Positions 9,061-19,400 of a DNA stretch of 64,000 nucleotides are shown here, one piece after another; position 1 is the first letter of the stretch, and every line of letters begins with the position of its first letter. This stretch comes from Streptomyces caelestis (GTDB lineage: Bacteria > Actinomycetota > Actinomycetes > Streptomycetales > Streptomycetaceae). The position numbers and the translations under genes were made by a program. A model generated the notes under the pieces. The model ran no database searches. It saw nothing but the letters and a program-made list of their open reading frames with translations, and was not told where the DNA came from. The stretch covers positions 124,001 through 188,000 of the forward strand of contig NZ_LGCN01000002.1 of the NCBI RefSeq assembly GCF_001279005.1, read 5' to 3'.

Positions 9061-9095
9061 GAAGGGGCGCCCCGTGGTGAACGGGGCGCCCCTTC
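9061..9095. terminator. Bidirectional terminator between mshC and the PAC2 gene
   Basis: GAAGGGGCGCCCCGT (9061-9075) and its exact complement at 9081-9095 form a 15-bp stem with a 5-nt loop between convergent genes. Confidence 0.85.
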
Positions 9096-9097
9096 GT

Positions 9098-10108
9098 TCA
9101 GTCCTCCGACGACTCGTCGCCGCCGGAGCCCGGGTCCTGGTCCGGATCGAAGTCCGTCCCCGGCTTCGGCGGCTTCGGCGGGCGGGTGCGCCCGCCCGGG
9201 CCCTCCCGCCGGTACGACGTACCGTCCGAGCCGTCGGCCGTGGCGTGTCCGCCGGGCGGGCCCGACGCCCCGTCACGGCGCCGCAGATAGCGCTCGAACT
9301 CGCGGGCGATCGCCTCGCCCGACGCCTCCGGCAGCTCGGCGGTGTCCCGGGCCTCCTCCAGCGTCTGGACGTACTCGGCCACCTCGCTGTCCTCCGCGGC
9401 CAGTTGGTCCACGCCCACCTGCCAGGCGCGCGCGTCCTCGGGCAGCTCGCCCAGCGGGATCCGCACGTCGATCAGGTCCTCCAGGCGGTTGAGGAGGGCC
9501 AGGGTGGCCTTCGGGTTGGGCGGCTGCGAGACGTAGTGCGGGACCGCCGCCCACAGCGACACCGCGGGCACGCCCGCGTGCGCGCACGCCTCCTGGAGGA
9601 TGCCGACGATGCCCGTGGGGCCCTCGTACTTGGTCTCCTCCAGGTCCATGCGGCGGGCCAGGTCCGGGTCGGACGTGGTCCCGCTGACCGGGACCGGCCG
9701 GGTGTGCGGGGTGTCACCGAGCAGCGCGCCCAGCACGACCACCAGCTCCACGCCGAGTTCGTGCGCGAAGCCGAGGATCTCGTTGCAGAACGAACGCCAC
9801 CGCATGGACGGTTCGATGCCGCGGACCAGCACCAGGTCGCGCGGCTTCTCGCCGCCGACCCGGACCACCGACAACCGCGTGGTCGGCCAGGTGACCTTGC
9901 GGACCCCGCCGTCCATGAACACCGTGGGGCGGTTCACCTGGAAGTCGTAGTAGTCCTCGGCGTCCAGCGCCGCGAACACCTCGCCCTTCCACTCCCGGTC
10001 CAGGTGCGCGACCGCGGTGGAGGCGGCGTCACCGGCATCGTTCCAGCCCTCGAACGCGGCCACCATGACCGGGTCGACCAGCTCGGGAACCCCCTCGAGC
10101 TCGATCAC
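9098..10108 (-). CDS. PAC2 family protein
   Basis: 336-residue protein beginning VIELEGVPELVDPVMVAAFEGWNDAGDAASTAVAHL, the hallmark opening of PAC2 (proteasome-assembly-chaperone-like) proteins. LVLVRGIEPSMRWRSFCNEIL and VVVLGALLGDTPHTRPVPVSG are conserved PAC2 segments. In archaea and eukaryotes this fold assists proteasome assembly; whether the actinobacterial members act on the 20S core is unproven. The C-terminal ~50 residues are Pro/Gly/Asp-rich and probably disordered. The GTG at 10108 follows AAGGAGG closely, and the 33-codon longer frame has no such site. Confidence 0.88.
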   Translation of the reverse strand: MIELEGVPELVDPVMVAAFEGWNDAGDAASTAVAHLDREWKGEVFAALDAEDYYDFQVNRPTVFMDGGVRKVTWPTTRLSVVRVGGEKPRDLVLVRGIEPSMRWRSFCNEILGFAHELGVELVVVLGALLGDTPHTRPVPVSGTTSDPDLARRMDLEETKYEGPTGIVGILQEACAHAGVPAVSLWAAVPHYVSQPPNPKATLALLNRLEDLIDVRIPLGELPEDARAWQVGVDQLAAEDSEVAEYVQTLEEARDTAELPEASGEAIAREFERYLRRRDGASGPPGGHATADGSDGTSYRREGPGGRTRPPKPPKPGTDFDPDQDPGSGGDESSED

Positions 10109-10235
10109 CCAGCGCCTCCTTCCGACGTGCCCTCGCGTACGCCCCAACCTTACGGCGTGCCCGGAGGAGCGCCCGCAGTCCCCTTCACAAGGGGAGTGCC
10201 CCATCACTGCCCCGCCGTACCCCCGGAAACACCAC

Positions 10236-10907
10236 TCACAGCGTGGACCGCAGCCACTGCTCCACGCTCGCGATGTGCACCGTCGACCAGGACCGCGCCG
10301 CCTCCGCGTCCCGGTCCCGCAGGGCGGCGAGGATGGCCCGGTGCTCGTGCAGGGTGCGGCCGACCGCGTCCTTCTGGGTGAGCCCGCGCCAGATCCGGGC
10401 CCGCGTGGTGGGGCCGGACAGGCCGTCGAGCAGGGAGCACAGCACGGAGTTGCCGGAGCCGCGCACGATGCCCCGGTGGAACTCCAGGTCGGCGGCGACC
10501 AGGTCCTCCACCGACGGCTCGTCGCCGAGCCTGTCCAACTGCTCTGCCAGAGCGTCCAGTTGCTCCTCGCCGATCCGGGTGGCCGCGAGGGCCGTCGCGG
10601 CCGGCTCCAGGATGCGGCGTACGGCGAGGAACTCCAGGACCGTGTCGTCGCGGTGGAAGTCGACGACGAAGCTCAGCGCCTCCAGCAGGAGTTGCGGGTC
10701 GAGACTGGTGACGTAGGTGCCGTCGCCCTGCCGCACGTCCAGGATGCGGATCAGCGACAGGGCGCGCACCGCCTCGCGCAGCGAGTTGCGGGACAGCCCC
10801 AGCTCGGCCGCGAGCTCGCTCTCCTTGGGCAGCCGGGCGCCGGGACGCAGCGCGCCCGAGACGATCATTCCCTTGATCTTCTCGATCGCCTCGTCGGTCA
10901 CTGCCAT
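10236..10907 (-). CDS. GntR-family transcriptional regulator, FadR/FCD subfamily
   Basis: 223 residues. An N-terminal winged helix-turn-helix (residues ~15-70: LPKESELAAELGLSRNSLREAVRALSLIRILDVRQGDGTYV) joins an FCD ligand-binding domain with its metal-binding His pattern (ADLEFHRGIV, LHEHRAILAAL). FCD regulators usually sense carboxylic acids or sugar acids. It lies between the PAC2 gene and the glp operon on the same strand but is separated from glpD by a strong terminator, so it is its own unit. The target is unknown. GGGAGGCG precedes the ATG. Confidence 0.9.
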   Translation of the reverse strand: MAVTDEAIEKIKGMIVSGALRPGARLPKESELAAELGLSRNSLREAVRALSLIRILDVRQGDGTYVTSLDPQLLLEALSFVVDFHRDDTVLEFLAVRRILEPAATALAATRIGEEQLDALAEQLDRLGDEPSVEDLVAADLEFHRGIVRGSGNSVLCSLLDGLSGPTTRARIWRGLTQKDAVGRTLHEHRAILAALRDRDAEAARSWSTVHIASVEQWLRSTL

Positions 10908-10958
10908 ACCGCGCCTCCCTGCGGACCAGACCTCCGATGTATCCAGCCCATTATGTAC

Positions 10959-11000
10959 GGGTCAGGGGCGGCTCCGTCGGCGCGGAGCCGCCCCTGACCC
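10959..11000 (-). terminator. Terminator of the glpFKD operon
   Basis: GGGTCAGGGGCGGCTCCG (10959-10976) and its exact complement at 10983-11000 form an 18-bp stem with a 6-nt loop, 40 nt past the glpD stop. Confidence 0.85.
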
Positions 11001-11040
11001 GGATGCCGGCTCCCGTGCGGGGGAGCCGGGGGAGCACCGG

Positions 11041-12657
11041 TCACTTCTTGTCGAGCAGCTCCTGGACGTTCGCGCGGACCTCGTCCGTGGCCAGGCCCCG
11101 GATCGTCAGGGTGGTGCGGCGGCGCAGCACGTCGTCCGCGGTCTCGGCCCACTCGTGGTCGCGGGCCCAGACGACCTGCGCCCAGATCTCCGGGGCGTCC
11201 GGGTGGACGCGCCGGGCGAGCGCCGGGTCGTCGTTGGCCAGGCGAGCGATGTCGAAGGCCAGCGAACCGTAGTGGGTGGCCAGGTGCCGGGCGGTGTCCG
11301 CGGCCATGCGCGGGCCGGGCGCCGGGCTGTCGACCAGCAGCCGGTGGGCCACCGCGCGGGGGTTGGCCACGCCCGGCAGCGGCAGCTTCTTCGGCAGCGA
11401 GGCGATCGGCTCGAAGTCCTCGCCCAGCGGGTGGCCGGGCAGCTCCTGGAGCTTGCGCATCACCGTACGGCCGATGTGGCGGAAGGTGGTCCACTTGCCG
11501 CCCGCGACGGACAGCATCCCGCCCCGGCCCTCGGTGACGACCGTCTCCCGCTTGGCCTTGGCCGTGTCCCCGGGACCGCCGGGCAGCACCCGCAGTCCCG
11601 CGAAGGCGTAGGTGATCAGGTCCCGGTCGAGCTGCTGGTCGCGGATGGAGAACGCGGCCTCGTCGAGTATCTGCGCGGTGTCCTTCTCGGTGACCGCGAC
11701 GTCCGCCGGGTCGCCCTCGAACTCCTCGTCGGTGGTGCCGAGCAGCAGCATGTCCTCCCAGGGGAGGGCGAAGGTGATCCGGTACTTGTCGATCGGCGTG
11801 GCCAGCGCGGCCTTCCACGGGGAGGTCCGCTTCAGGACCAGGTGCGCGCCCTTCGACAGGCGGATGGACGGCGCGGCCTTCGGGTCCTCCATGCGGCGCA
11901 GGTGGTCGACCCACGGGCCGGTCGCGTTCAGCACCAGGCGGGCGTCGACGCCGAACTCGTCGCCCGTCAGACGGTCGCGCAGCTCGGCGCCGGTGACCCG
12001 GCCCCGGGTGAAGCGCAGCCCCGTCACCTCGGCGTGGTTGAGGACGACCGCGCCGGACTCGGCCGCCGCGCGGACCGTCATCAGCGCCATGCGCGCGTCG
12101 TTCATCTGGTCGTCGCCGTACACGGCCACGGCCCTGAGGTTGTCGGTGCGCAGCTCCGGCACGTCCTGCGCGGCCTTGGCCGGCGAGAGCAGGTGCCCGA
12201 CGCCGTCGCCGAAGGCGGACAGCGCCGAGTACGCGAAGACACCGGCGCCGAGCTTCGCCGCGCCGTGCGGCCCGCCCTTGTACACGGGGAGGTAGAACGT
12301 GAGCGGGTTCGCCAGGTGGGGGGCCACCTGGCGGGAGACCGCACGGCGCTCGAAGTGGTTCTCCGCCACCAGCTTCACCGCACCGGTCTGCAGGTAGCGC
12401 AGACCGCCGTGGAGCAGCTTGGAGGAGGCGGAGGAGGTGGCGCCGGCGAAGTCGCCGGCGTCCACCAGAGCCACCCTGAGGCCGGACTGCGCGGCGTGCC
12501 AGGCGGTGGAGATGCCCAGGATGCCGCCGCCGATCACGAGGAGGTCGTACGACGCCTTGGAGAGCTGCTCCCGGGTCTCGGCGCGGCTCGGGTTCGAGCC
12601 GGACGCCGGGTGCGTCCCCAGGGCAGGCACGGACTGCAGGGTGGACTGGCTGGTCAT
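11041..12657 (-). CDS. glpD: Aerobic glycerol-3-phosphate dehydrogenase
   Basis: FAD-dependent, membrane-associated enzyme that oxidises sn-glycerol-3-phosphate to dihydroxyacetone phosphate and passes electrons to the quinone pool. 538 residues; the FAD-binding GxGxxG lies at ~43-48 (YDLLVIGGGILGISTAWHAA) after a ~36-residue Ser/Pro-rich N-terminal extension. SSKLLHGGLRYLQTGAVKLVAE is the family signature, and LVLNATGPWVDHL is a further conserved segment. It is the last gene of glpF-glpK-glpD, only 8 nt after glpK, so it is surely co-transcribed and glycerol-controlled through GylR. Confidence 0.95.
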   Translation of the reverse strand: MTSQSTLQSVPALGTHPASGSNPSRAETREQLSKASYDLLVIGGGILGISTAWHAAQSGLRVALVDAGDFAGATSSASSKLLHGGLRYLQTGAVKLVAENHFERRAVSRQVAPHLANPLTFYLPVYKGGPHGAAKLGAGVFAYSALSAFGDGVGHLLSPAKAAQDVPELRTDNLRAVAVYGDDQMNDARMALMTVRAAAESGAVVLNHAEVTGLRFTRGRVTGAELRDRLTGDEFGVDARLVLNATGPWVDHLRRMEDPKAAPSIRLSKGAHLVLKRTSPWKAALATPIDKYRITFALPWEDMLLLGTTDEEFEGDPADVAVTEKDTAQILDEAAFSIRDQQLDRDLITYAFAGLRVLPGGPGDTAKAKRETVVTEGRGGMLSVAGGKWTTFRHIGRTVMRKLQELPGHPLGEDFEPIASLPKKLPLPGVANPRAVAHRLLVDSPAPGPRMAADTARHLATHYGSLAFDIARLANDDPALARRVHPDAPEIWAQVVWARDHEWAETADDVLRRRTTLTIRGLATDEVRANVQELLDKK

Positions 12658-12665
12658 GGCGGTTC

Positions 12666-14204
12666 TTACTCCTCGTCCTCGAGCCAGCCCATGGTCCGCT
12701 CGACGGCCTTGAGCCAGCTCTTGTACTCACGGTCGCGGGTCTCCGCGTCCATGCGGGGGGTCCACTCGGCGGCCCGCCGCCAGTTGGCGCGCAGGTCGTC
12801 GGTGCTGTTCCAGAAGCCGACGGCGAGGCCGGCGGCGTAGGCGGCGCCGAGGCAGGTGGTCTCGGCGACCATCGGACGCACCACGGGGGCGTCCAGGAAG
12901 TCCGAGAGCGTCTGCATCAGCAGGTTGTTGGAGGTCATGCCGCCGTCGACCTTGAGGGCGGCCAGCTCCACGCCGGAGTCCTTCGTCATGGCGTCCGCGA
13001 TCTCCCGCGTCTGCCAGGCGGTGGCCTCCAGCACGGCGCGCGCGAGGTGCGCCTTGGTGACGTACCGGGTGAGGCCGGCGATCACACCGCGGGCGTCGGA
13101 GCGCCAGTACGGGGCGAACAGGCCGGAGAAGGCCGGCACGAAGTAGGCGCCGCCGTTGTCCTCGACGGAGAGCGCGAGGGTCTCGATCTCGGCGGCGGTG
13201 GAGATCAGGCCCATCTGGTCGCGCATCCACTGCACCAGCGAGCCGGTGACGGCGATCGAGCCCTCCAGGGCGTAGACCGGCTTCTGGTCGCCGATCTGGT
13301 AGCCGACCGTGGTCAGCAGGCCGCTGTAGGAGTTGATGATCTTGTCGCCGGTGTTCATCACCATGAAGGTGCCGGTGCCGTACGTCGACTTGGTCTCGCC
13401 CTCGGCGAAGCAGGTCTGGCCGAACAGGGCCGCCTGCTGGTCGCCCAGCGCGGAGGCGACCGGGATGCCGCCGAGCAGCTCGCCCAGTCTGCCGCCCTTG
13501 ATCTCGCCGTAGACCTCGGCCGAGGAGCGGATCTCGGGCAGCATCGCGGCGGGGACGCCGATGGACTCGGCGATCCTCTCGTCCCACTGCATGGTGTGCA
13601 GGTTCATCAGCATGGTGCGGGACGCGTTGGTGACGTCGGTGACGTGGCGGCCGCCGTCCGTGCCGCCGGTCAGGTTCCAGATGACCCATGTGTCCATGGT
13701 GCCGAAGAGGATGTCGCCCGCCTCGGCGCGCTCCTTGAGGCCGTCGACGTTGTCGAGCAGCCAGCGGGCCTTGGGACCGGCGAAGTAGGAGGCCAGGGGG
13801 AGACCGGTCTCGCGGCGGAAGCGGTCCTGACCGACGTTGCGGCCGAGCTCGCGGCAGAGGGCGTCGGTGCGGGTGTCCTGCCAGACGATGGCGTTGTGGA
13901 CCGGCTCACCGGTGTTCCTGTCCCACAGCACGGTGGTCTCGCGCTGGTTGGTGATGCCGATGGCCTTGATGTCGTCGCGGGTGATGCCGGCCTTCTCGAC
14001 GGCTCCGGCGACGACCTCCTGGACGTTGGTCCAGATCTCGGTGGCGTCGTGCTCGACCCAGCCCGGCTTGGGGAAGATCTGCTCGTGCTCCTTCTGGTCG
14101 ACGGAGACGATGCGCCCGTCGCGGTCGAAGACGATGCAGCGGGAGGAGGTGGTGCCCTGGTCGATGGCGGCGATGAACGGGCCGGCGGTGTGGGCGTCGG
14201 TCAC
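12666..14204 (-). CDS. glpK: Glycerol kinase
   Basis: Phosphorylates glycerol at sn-3 with ATP after uptake by GlpF. 512 residues with complete FGGY-kinase features: the N-terminal phosphate loop [18 protein letters not shown] (residues ~9-26), [56 protein letters not shown] with the catalytic Asp, and [18 protein letters not shown] for ATP binding. The GTG start follows CCAGGAG. It lies 65 nt after glpF and 8 nt before glpD in the operon. Confidence 0.96.
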   Translation of the reverse strand: MTDAHTAGPFIAAIDQGTTSSRCIVFDRDGRIVSVDQKEHEQIFPKPGWVEHDATEIWTNVQEVVAGAVEKAGITRDDIKAIGITNQRETTVLWDRNTGEPVHNAIVWQDTRTDALCRELGRNVGQDRFRRETGLPLASYFAGPKARWLLDNVDGLKERAEAGDILFGTMDTWVIWNLTGGTDGGRHVTDVTNASRTMLMNLHTMQWDERIAESIGVPAAMLPEIRSSAEVYGEIKGGRLGELLGGIPVASALGDQQAALFGQTCFAEGETKSTYGTGTFMVMNTGDKIINSYSGLLTTVGYQIGDQKPVYALEGSIAVTGSLVQWMRDQMGLISTAAEIETLALSVEDNGGAYFVPAFSGLFAPYWRSDARGVIAGLTRYVTKAHLARAVLEATAWQTREIADAMTKDSGVELAALKVDGGMTSNNLLMQTLSDFLDAPVVRPMVAETTCLGAAYAAGLAVGFWNSTDDLRANWRRAAEWTPRMDAETRDREYKSWLKAVERTMGWLEDEE

Positions 14205-14269
14205 TGTGTGCTCCTGGGAGTTCCTTGGTTACGGGGCGGTACGTACAGCGCTGTCACATGATGCGGGGC

Positions 14270-15064
14270 CTACGCGAAGGCGACGTTGTAGAGACCGGCC
14301 GCGAGGGCGCCGCCGATCAGTGGACCGACCACCGGGACCCAGGCGTAGGACCAGTCGGAGCCGCCCTTGTTGGGCAGCGGCAGCAGGGCGTGCACGATGC
14401 GCGGACCGAGGTCGCGGGCCGGGTTGATGGCGTACCCGGTCGGGCCGCCCAGCGACAGGCCGATGGAGACGACGACGAGCGCCGTGATCAGACCGCCCAG
14501 CACCCCCAGGCCGTTGCCCGCGTCGTTCAGGCCCTGGGTGAGGATGGCCAGCAGCAGCACGAAGGTGCCGACGATCTCCGTGGCGAGGTTCTGCACCGTG
14601 TGCCGGATCTCCGGACCGGTGGAGAAGACGCCGAGCACCGGGCCCGCGCCCTTCTCCTGCGCCTCGACCGCCTTGGCGGCGGTGGCCTGCGCGCCCGGAC
14701 CGCCGACGATCTCCTTGTCGGTGAGGTGGGCCAGGAACTGGCCGTAGTAGGCCACCCAGACCAGAGTCGCGCCGATCATCGCGCCGAGGAACTCTCCGGC
14801 GAAGTAGACCGGGACGTTGCCCCACTCGCCGTCCTTGAGGGCGAGCGCCACGGTGACGGCCGGGTTGAGGTGGGCGCCGGAGAGCGGTCCGGCGATGTAC
14901 ACCGCCGTCATCACGGCGAAGCCCCACCCGAAGGCGATGGCGAGCCAGCCGGCGTTACGGGCCTTGGAGGCCTTCAGCGTCACGGCGGCGCAGACACCGC
15001 CGCCGAGCAGGATGAGTATGGCGGTACCGATGGTCTCGCCGATGAAGATGTCGGAGCTGGACAC
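14270..15064 (-). CDS. glpF: Glycerol uptake facilitator, aquaglyceroporin
   Basis: 264-residue MIP-family channel with six membrane spans that admits glycerol by facilitated diffusion. Both half-helix NPA motifs are present, at residues 67-69 ([10 protein letters not shown]) and 214-216 ([12 protein letters not shown]). The NPARD sequence, with Asp after the second motif, marks glycerol facilitators rather than water-only channels. Residues ~115-155 form a long loop rich in Ala, Glu and Lys. GTG start with AAGGAG six nt upstream. First gene of the glp operon; candidate GylR boxes and a -10 box lie in the preceding 200 nt. Confidence 0.95.
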   Translation of the reverse strand: MSSSDIFIGETIGTAILILLGGGVCAAVTLKASKARNAGWLAIAFGWGFAVMTAVYIAGPLSGAHLNPAVTVALALKDGEWGNVPVYFAGEFLGAMIGATLVWVAYYGQFLAHLTDKEIVGGPGAQATAAKAVEAQEKGAGPVLGVFSTGPEIRHTVQNLATEIVGTFVLLLAILTQGLNDAGNGLGVLGGLITALVVVSIGLSLGGPTGYAINPARDLGPRIVHALLPLPNKGGSDWSYAWVPVVGPLIGGALAAGLYNVAFA

Positions 15065-15167
15065 CCGCGACTCCTTTGTCCTTCGTCCAGGGAAGCCGAC
15101 CCCCGGGTCCCACCGGGGATTGGCGCCCTCAGGGGATGAGAGCGATGCCGGCCCTTGGCGTTGTCAC

Positions 15168-15173
15168 ACTCTA
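15168..15173 (-). promoter_or_regulatory. Possible -10 box of the glpFKD operon
   Basis: On the minus strand this reads TAGAGT, about 105 nt before the glpF GTG. The candidate GylR box at 15192-15210 would cover its -35 region, a typical repressor position. Confidence 0.4.
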
Positions 15174-15191
15174 ACTCGTATTGCCGGTAGG

Positions 15192-15210
15192 TGTTCGACA
15201 ATGCCGACCG
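15192..15210. promoter_or_regulatory. Candidate GylR operator upstream of glpF (1)
   Basis: TGTTCGACAATGCCGACCG, an imperfect palindrome centred on A, matching the perfect palindrome before gylR at 14 of 19 positions or better. Assigned to GylR by location and similarity only. Confidence 0.5.
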
Positions 15211-15250
15211 ATGGACGGGAGTCTTTCCCGACACCCCGTGGGCGTCAAGA

Positions 15251-15267
15251 GTTCGGTTGTCGAAAAC
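15251..15267. promoter_or_regulatory. Candidate GylR operator upstream of glpF (2)
   Basis: GTTCGGTTGTCGAAAAC; on the other strand GTTTTCGACAACCGAAC, sharing TTCGACAA and CCGA with the other two sites. Confidence 0.4.
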
Positions 15268-15397
15268 GCGATCGTTATGGAGCGTCCCGAGTTGTCGATC
15301 TTCGCGGCGGTTGCTTCCGCTCGCGCCCGGTATGCCCGCCCCGGGCATGACGGCGACCGGGACGCCGTGCGGCGCCCCGGTCACCTCCGTGTTCCGC

Positions 15398-16162
15398 TCA
15401 GAACCGCCCGGCGCCCAGGTCCCGCGAGACCGCGCGGGCGCAGTCCCGTACCGCCGCGATCAGCTCGGGCCGCAGCTCGCCGTCCCGGCGCAGCCGCTCC
15501 ACCGCCCCCGTGATGCCCACCGCGCCCACCGGCATGCGCCGCCGGTCGTGGATGGGGGCGGCGACGGCGGCGACGCCCTCCCAGGTCTCCTCCACGTCCG
15601 CCGCGTAGCCGCGCGCGCGGGTGAGGTCGAGGATGTGCTCGAAGCCGTCCGGGTCGCACACCGTCCGGTCGGTGAAGGCCTTGCGCTCGGACTCCAGGGC
15701 CTCGCTGTGGGCCACCGGGTCGTAGGCCGACAGCACCTTGCCCAGGGCCGTGGAGTGCAGCGGCTGCATGGCCCCTATCTCCAGCACCTGCCGGCTGTCG
15801 TCCGGCCGGAAGACGTGGTGCACGATCAGCACGCCCTGCTGGTGCAGCACGCCGAGGTAGACGCTCTCGCCGCTGGAGCGGGCCAGGTCGTCCGTCCACA
15901 CCAGGGCGCGTGCCCGCAGTTCGTGCACGTCGAGGTAGGTGGTGCCCAGGCGCAGCAGCTCGGCGCCCAGCTGATAGCGCCCGGAGGCGTCGTCCTGCTC
16001 GACGAACCCCTCCTGCTGGAGCGTGCGCAGGATGCCGTGGGCGGTGCCCTTGGCGAGGCCCAGTGACGAGGCGATGTCCGACAGGCCGAGTCGCCGCTCG
16101 CCACCCGCGAGCAGCCGCAGCATCGCCGCCGCCCGTTCGAGCGACTGGATGTTCCGTGCCAT
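15398..16162 (-). CDS. gylR: IclR-family repressor of glycerol catabolism
   Basis: 254-residue IclR-type regulator located just upstream of, and co-oriented with, glpFKD. An N-terminal winged helix-turn-helix (LSDIASSLGLAKGTAHGILRTLQQEGFV, ~28-55) is followed by the IclR effector domain (GESVYLGVLHQQGVLIVHHV, ALGKVLSAY, GYAADVEETWEGVAAVAAPIHD). In S. coelicolor GylR represses the glycerol operon and itself and responds to a glycerol-derived signal (recalled). A perfect 19-bp palindrome 55 nt upstream of the ATG is the likely autoregulatory site. GGAGGCAG precedes the start. Confidence 0.93.
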   Translation of the reverse strand: MARNIQSLERAAAMLRLLAGGERRLGLSDIASSLGLAKGTAHGILRTLQQEGFVEQDDASGRYQLGAELLRLGTTYLDVHELRARALVWTDDLARSSGESVYLGVLHQQGVLIVHHVFRPDDSRQVLEIGAMQPLHSTALGKVLSAYDPVAHSEALESERKAFTDRTVCDPDGFEHILDLTRARGYAADVEETWEGVAAVAAPIHDRRRMPVGAVGITGAVERLRRDGELRPELIAAVRDCARAVSRDLGAGRF

Positions 16163-16216
16163 CGCCGTACTGCCTCCGTCCCCTTCGGCCGTCCACCCGC
16201 GACGTGCCGCTGCCGC

Positions 16217-16235
16217 TGTTCGGCAATGCCGAACA
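16217..16235. promoter_or_regulatory. Candidate GylR autoregulatory operator
   Basis: TGTTCGGCAATGCCGAACA is a perfect palindrome about its central A, in the gylR-metH divergent gap. Confidence 0.6.
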
Positions 16236-16367
16236 CTACCGGTCGATGTCGACCTCTCGCTAATGATCGGTCGTGATCGGTTCCGCCACTCGTACTCCGT
16301 ACGTCGGCTCTCGGCCATCATCGTCCGCCCCGTGGACGCCCTGAACATCGGAGAACGGTCCCGGATA

Positions 16368-16461
16368 CCCTGGCGAGGTGCGCCCAGCCGGGGACGCTCC
16401 GTGAGGGGATCCCGGGCAGCCGCAAAGCCGACAGCCGTCGCACCCAGAGGGAGCCCCTTTC
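16368..16461 (+). ncRNA. Structured 5' leader of metH, class not recognised
   Basis: A -10-like TACCCT sits near 16368. The ~85-nt leader that follows can close on itself: GGTGCG near 16378 pairs with CGCACC near 16440, enclosing CCGGGGA/TCCCGG and GAC-AGCC-GTC hairpins. This multibranched layout upstream of a methionine-cycle gene suggests a cis-regulatory RNA, but I cannot match it to the cobalamin, SAM or SAH riboswitch consensus from memory. Confidence 0.35.
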
Positions 16462-19400
16462 ATGGCCTCGTTGCCGCAGACCCCTTCCGCCGACAGCCGG
16501 ACCCGTGTGTCCGCCCTCCGCGAGGCGCTCGCCACCCGGGTGGTGGTCGCCGACGGAGCCATGGGCACCATGCTCCAGGCCCAGGACCCCACGCTCGAGG
16601 ACTTCCAGAACCTCGAGGGCTGCAACGAGATCCTGAACCTGACGCGCCCGGACATCGTCCGTTCGGTCCACTCCGAGTACTTCGACGCCGGAGTCGACTG
16701 CGTGGAGACGAACACCTTCGGCGCCAACCTCACCGCCCTCGGCGAGTACGACATCCCGGAGCGCGTCGCCGAGCTGTCCGAGGCGGGCGCCCGCATCGCC
16801 CGCGAGACCGCGGACGAGTACGCCGCGCGGGACGGCCGCACCCGCTGGGTGCTCGGCTCGATGGGCCCCGGCACCAAGCTGCCCACCCTCGGCCACACCA
16901 CCTTCTCCGCCATCCGGGACGCCTACCAGCGGAACGCCGAGGGCCTGCTCGCGGGCGGCGCGGACGCGCTGCTGGTGGAGACGACCCAGGACCTGCTGCA
17001 GACCAAGGCCTCCGTGATCGCCGCCCGCCGCGCGATGGGGACCGCCGGGTTCGAGGTCCCGCTGATCGTGTCGGTCACGGTCGAGACCACCGGCACCATG
17101 CTGCTCGGTTCCGAGATCGGCGCCGCGCTCACCGCCCTGGAACCGCTGGGCATCGACCTGATCGGCCTGAACTGCGCCACCGGCCCGGCCGAGATGAGCG
17201 AGCACCTGCGCCACCTGGCCCGCCACTCCCGCGTCCGGCTGTCCTGCATGCCCAACGCCGGCCTGCCGGAGCTCACCAAGGACGGCGCCCGCTACCCGCT
17301 CTCCCCCGGAGAGCTGGCGGACGCCCAGGAGAACTTCGTACGCGACTACGGCCTGTCCCTGGTGGGCGGCTGCTGCGGCACCACGCCCGAGCACCTGCGC
17401 CGGCTCGTGGAGCGCGTGCGCGACCTCGCCCCGGCCGAGCGCGACCCGCGCCCGGAGCCCGGCGCGGCCTCCCTCTACCAGAGCGTCCCGTTCCGCCAGG
17501 ACACCGCCTACCTGGCGATCGGCGAGCGGACGAACGCCAACGGATCGAAGAAGTTCCGCGAGGCGATGCTCGAGGGCCGCTGGGACAACTGCGTGGAGAT
17601 GGCCCGCGAGCAGATCCGCGAGGGCGCGCACATGCTGGACCTGTGCGTGGACTACGTGGGCCGCGACGGCGTCGCCGACATGGAGGAACTGGCCGGACGC
17701 TTCGCCACCGCCTCCACCCTGCCCGTCGTCCTCGACTCCACCGAGGTCGACGTCATCCGGGCCGGGCTGGAGAAGCTCGGCGGCCGCGCGGTGATCAACT
17801 CGGTGAACTACGAGGACGGCGACGGGCCCGAGTCGCGGTTCGCCAAGGTCACGCGGCTGGCGCAGGAGCACGGCGCCGCGCTGATCGCGCTCACCATCGA
17901 CGAGGAGGGCCAGGCCCGCACCGCCGAGAAGAAGGTCGAGATCGCCGAACGGCTGATCGACGACCTGACCGGCAACTGGGGCATCCGCGAGGAGGACATC
18001 CTCGTCGACTGTCTGACCTTCACCATCTGCACCGGCCAGGAGGAGTCCCGCAAGGACGGCCTGGCCACCATCGAGGGCATCCGCCTGCTGAAGGAGCGCC
18101 ACCCGCGGGTGCAGACCACCCTCGGCCTGTCGAACATCTCCTTCGGCCTCAACCCGGCCGCCCGCATCCTGCTGAACTCGGTCTTCCTCGACGAGTGCGT
18201 CAAGGCCGGACTGGATTCGGCGATCGTCCACGCGTCGAAGATCCTGCCCATCGCCCGCTTCAGCGAGGAAGAGGTCCAAACGGCGCTGGACCTGATCCAC
18301 GACCGGCGCCGTGAGGGCTACGACCCGTTGCAGAAGCTGATGGCCTTGTTCGAGGGGGCGACGGCGAAGTCGCTGAAGGCCGGCAAGGCCGAGGAGCTGG
18401 CGGCCCTTCCCCTGGAGGAGCGCCTCAAGCGGCGGATCATCGACGGAGAGAAGAACGGCCTCGAACAGGACCTGGACGAGGCCCTGACGACCCGCAAGGC
18501 CCTCGACATCGTCAACGACACCCTCCTGGACGGCATGAAGGTGGTCGGTGAGCTGTTCGGCTCCGGCCAGATGCAGCTGCCGTTCGTGCTCCAGTCCGCC
18601 GAGGTGATGAAGACCGCCGTCGCGCACCTCGAGCCGCACATGGAGAAAGTCGCAGACGGTGAGGACGCCGTGGGCAAGGGCACGATCGTGCTGGCCACCG
18701 TGCGCGGCGACGTGCACGACATCGGCAAGAACCTGGTCGACATCATCCTGTCGAACAACGGCTACAACGTCGTCAACCTGGGCATCAAGCAGCCGGTCTC
18801 CGCGATCCTGGACGCAGCCGACGAGCACAAGGCCGACGTCATCGGCATGTCCGGGCTGCTGGTGAAGTCCACGGTGATCATGAAGGAGAACCTGGAGGAG
18901 CTCAACCAGCGCGGTCTGGCCGCCGACTATCCGGTGATCCTCGGCGGCGCCGCCCTCACCCGCGCCTACGTCGAGCAGGACCTGCACGAGATCTACCAGG
19001 GCGAGGTCCGCTACGCCCGCGACGCCTTCGAGGGCCTGCGCCTGATGGACGCCCTCATCGGCATCAAGCGCGGAGTGCCCGGCGCACAGCTGCCCGAACT
19101 GAGGCAGCGCCGGGTCCGCGCGGCCACCGTGGAGATCGAGGAGCGTCCCGAGGAGGGGCACGTCCGCTCCGACGTCGCCACCGACAATCCGGTCCCCGCC
19201 CCGCCCTTCTGGGGCACACGCGTGATCAAGGGCATCCAGCTCAAGGAGTACGCGAGCTGGCTCGACGAGGGCGCCCTCTTCAAGGGCCAGTGGGGCCTGA
19301 AGCAGGCCCGCACCGGCGACGGGCCGACCTACGAGGAGCTGGCCGAGACCGAGGGCCGGCCCAGGCTGCGCGGACTGCTCGACCGGCTCCAGACGGAGAA

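Noticed and set aside
16368..16461. Cobalamin or SAH riboswitch before metH
   Set aside because: The expected conserved cores, as I recall them, are not present, so only an unassigned structured leader is reported.
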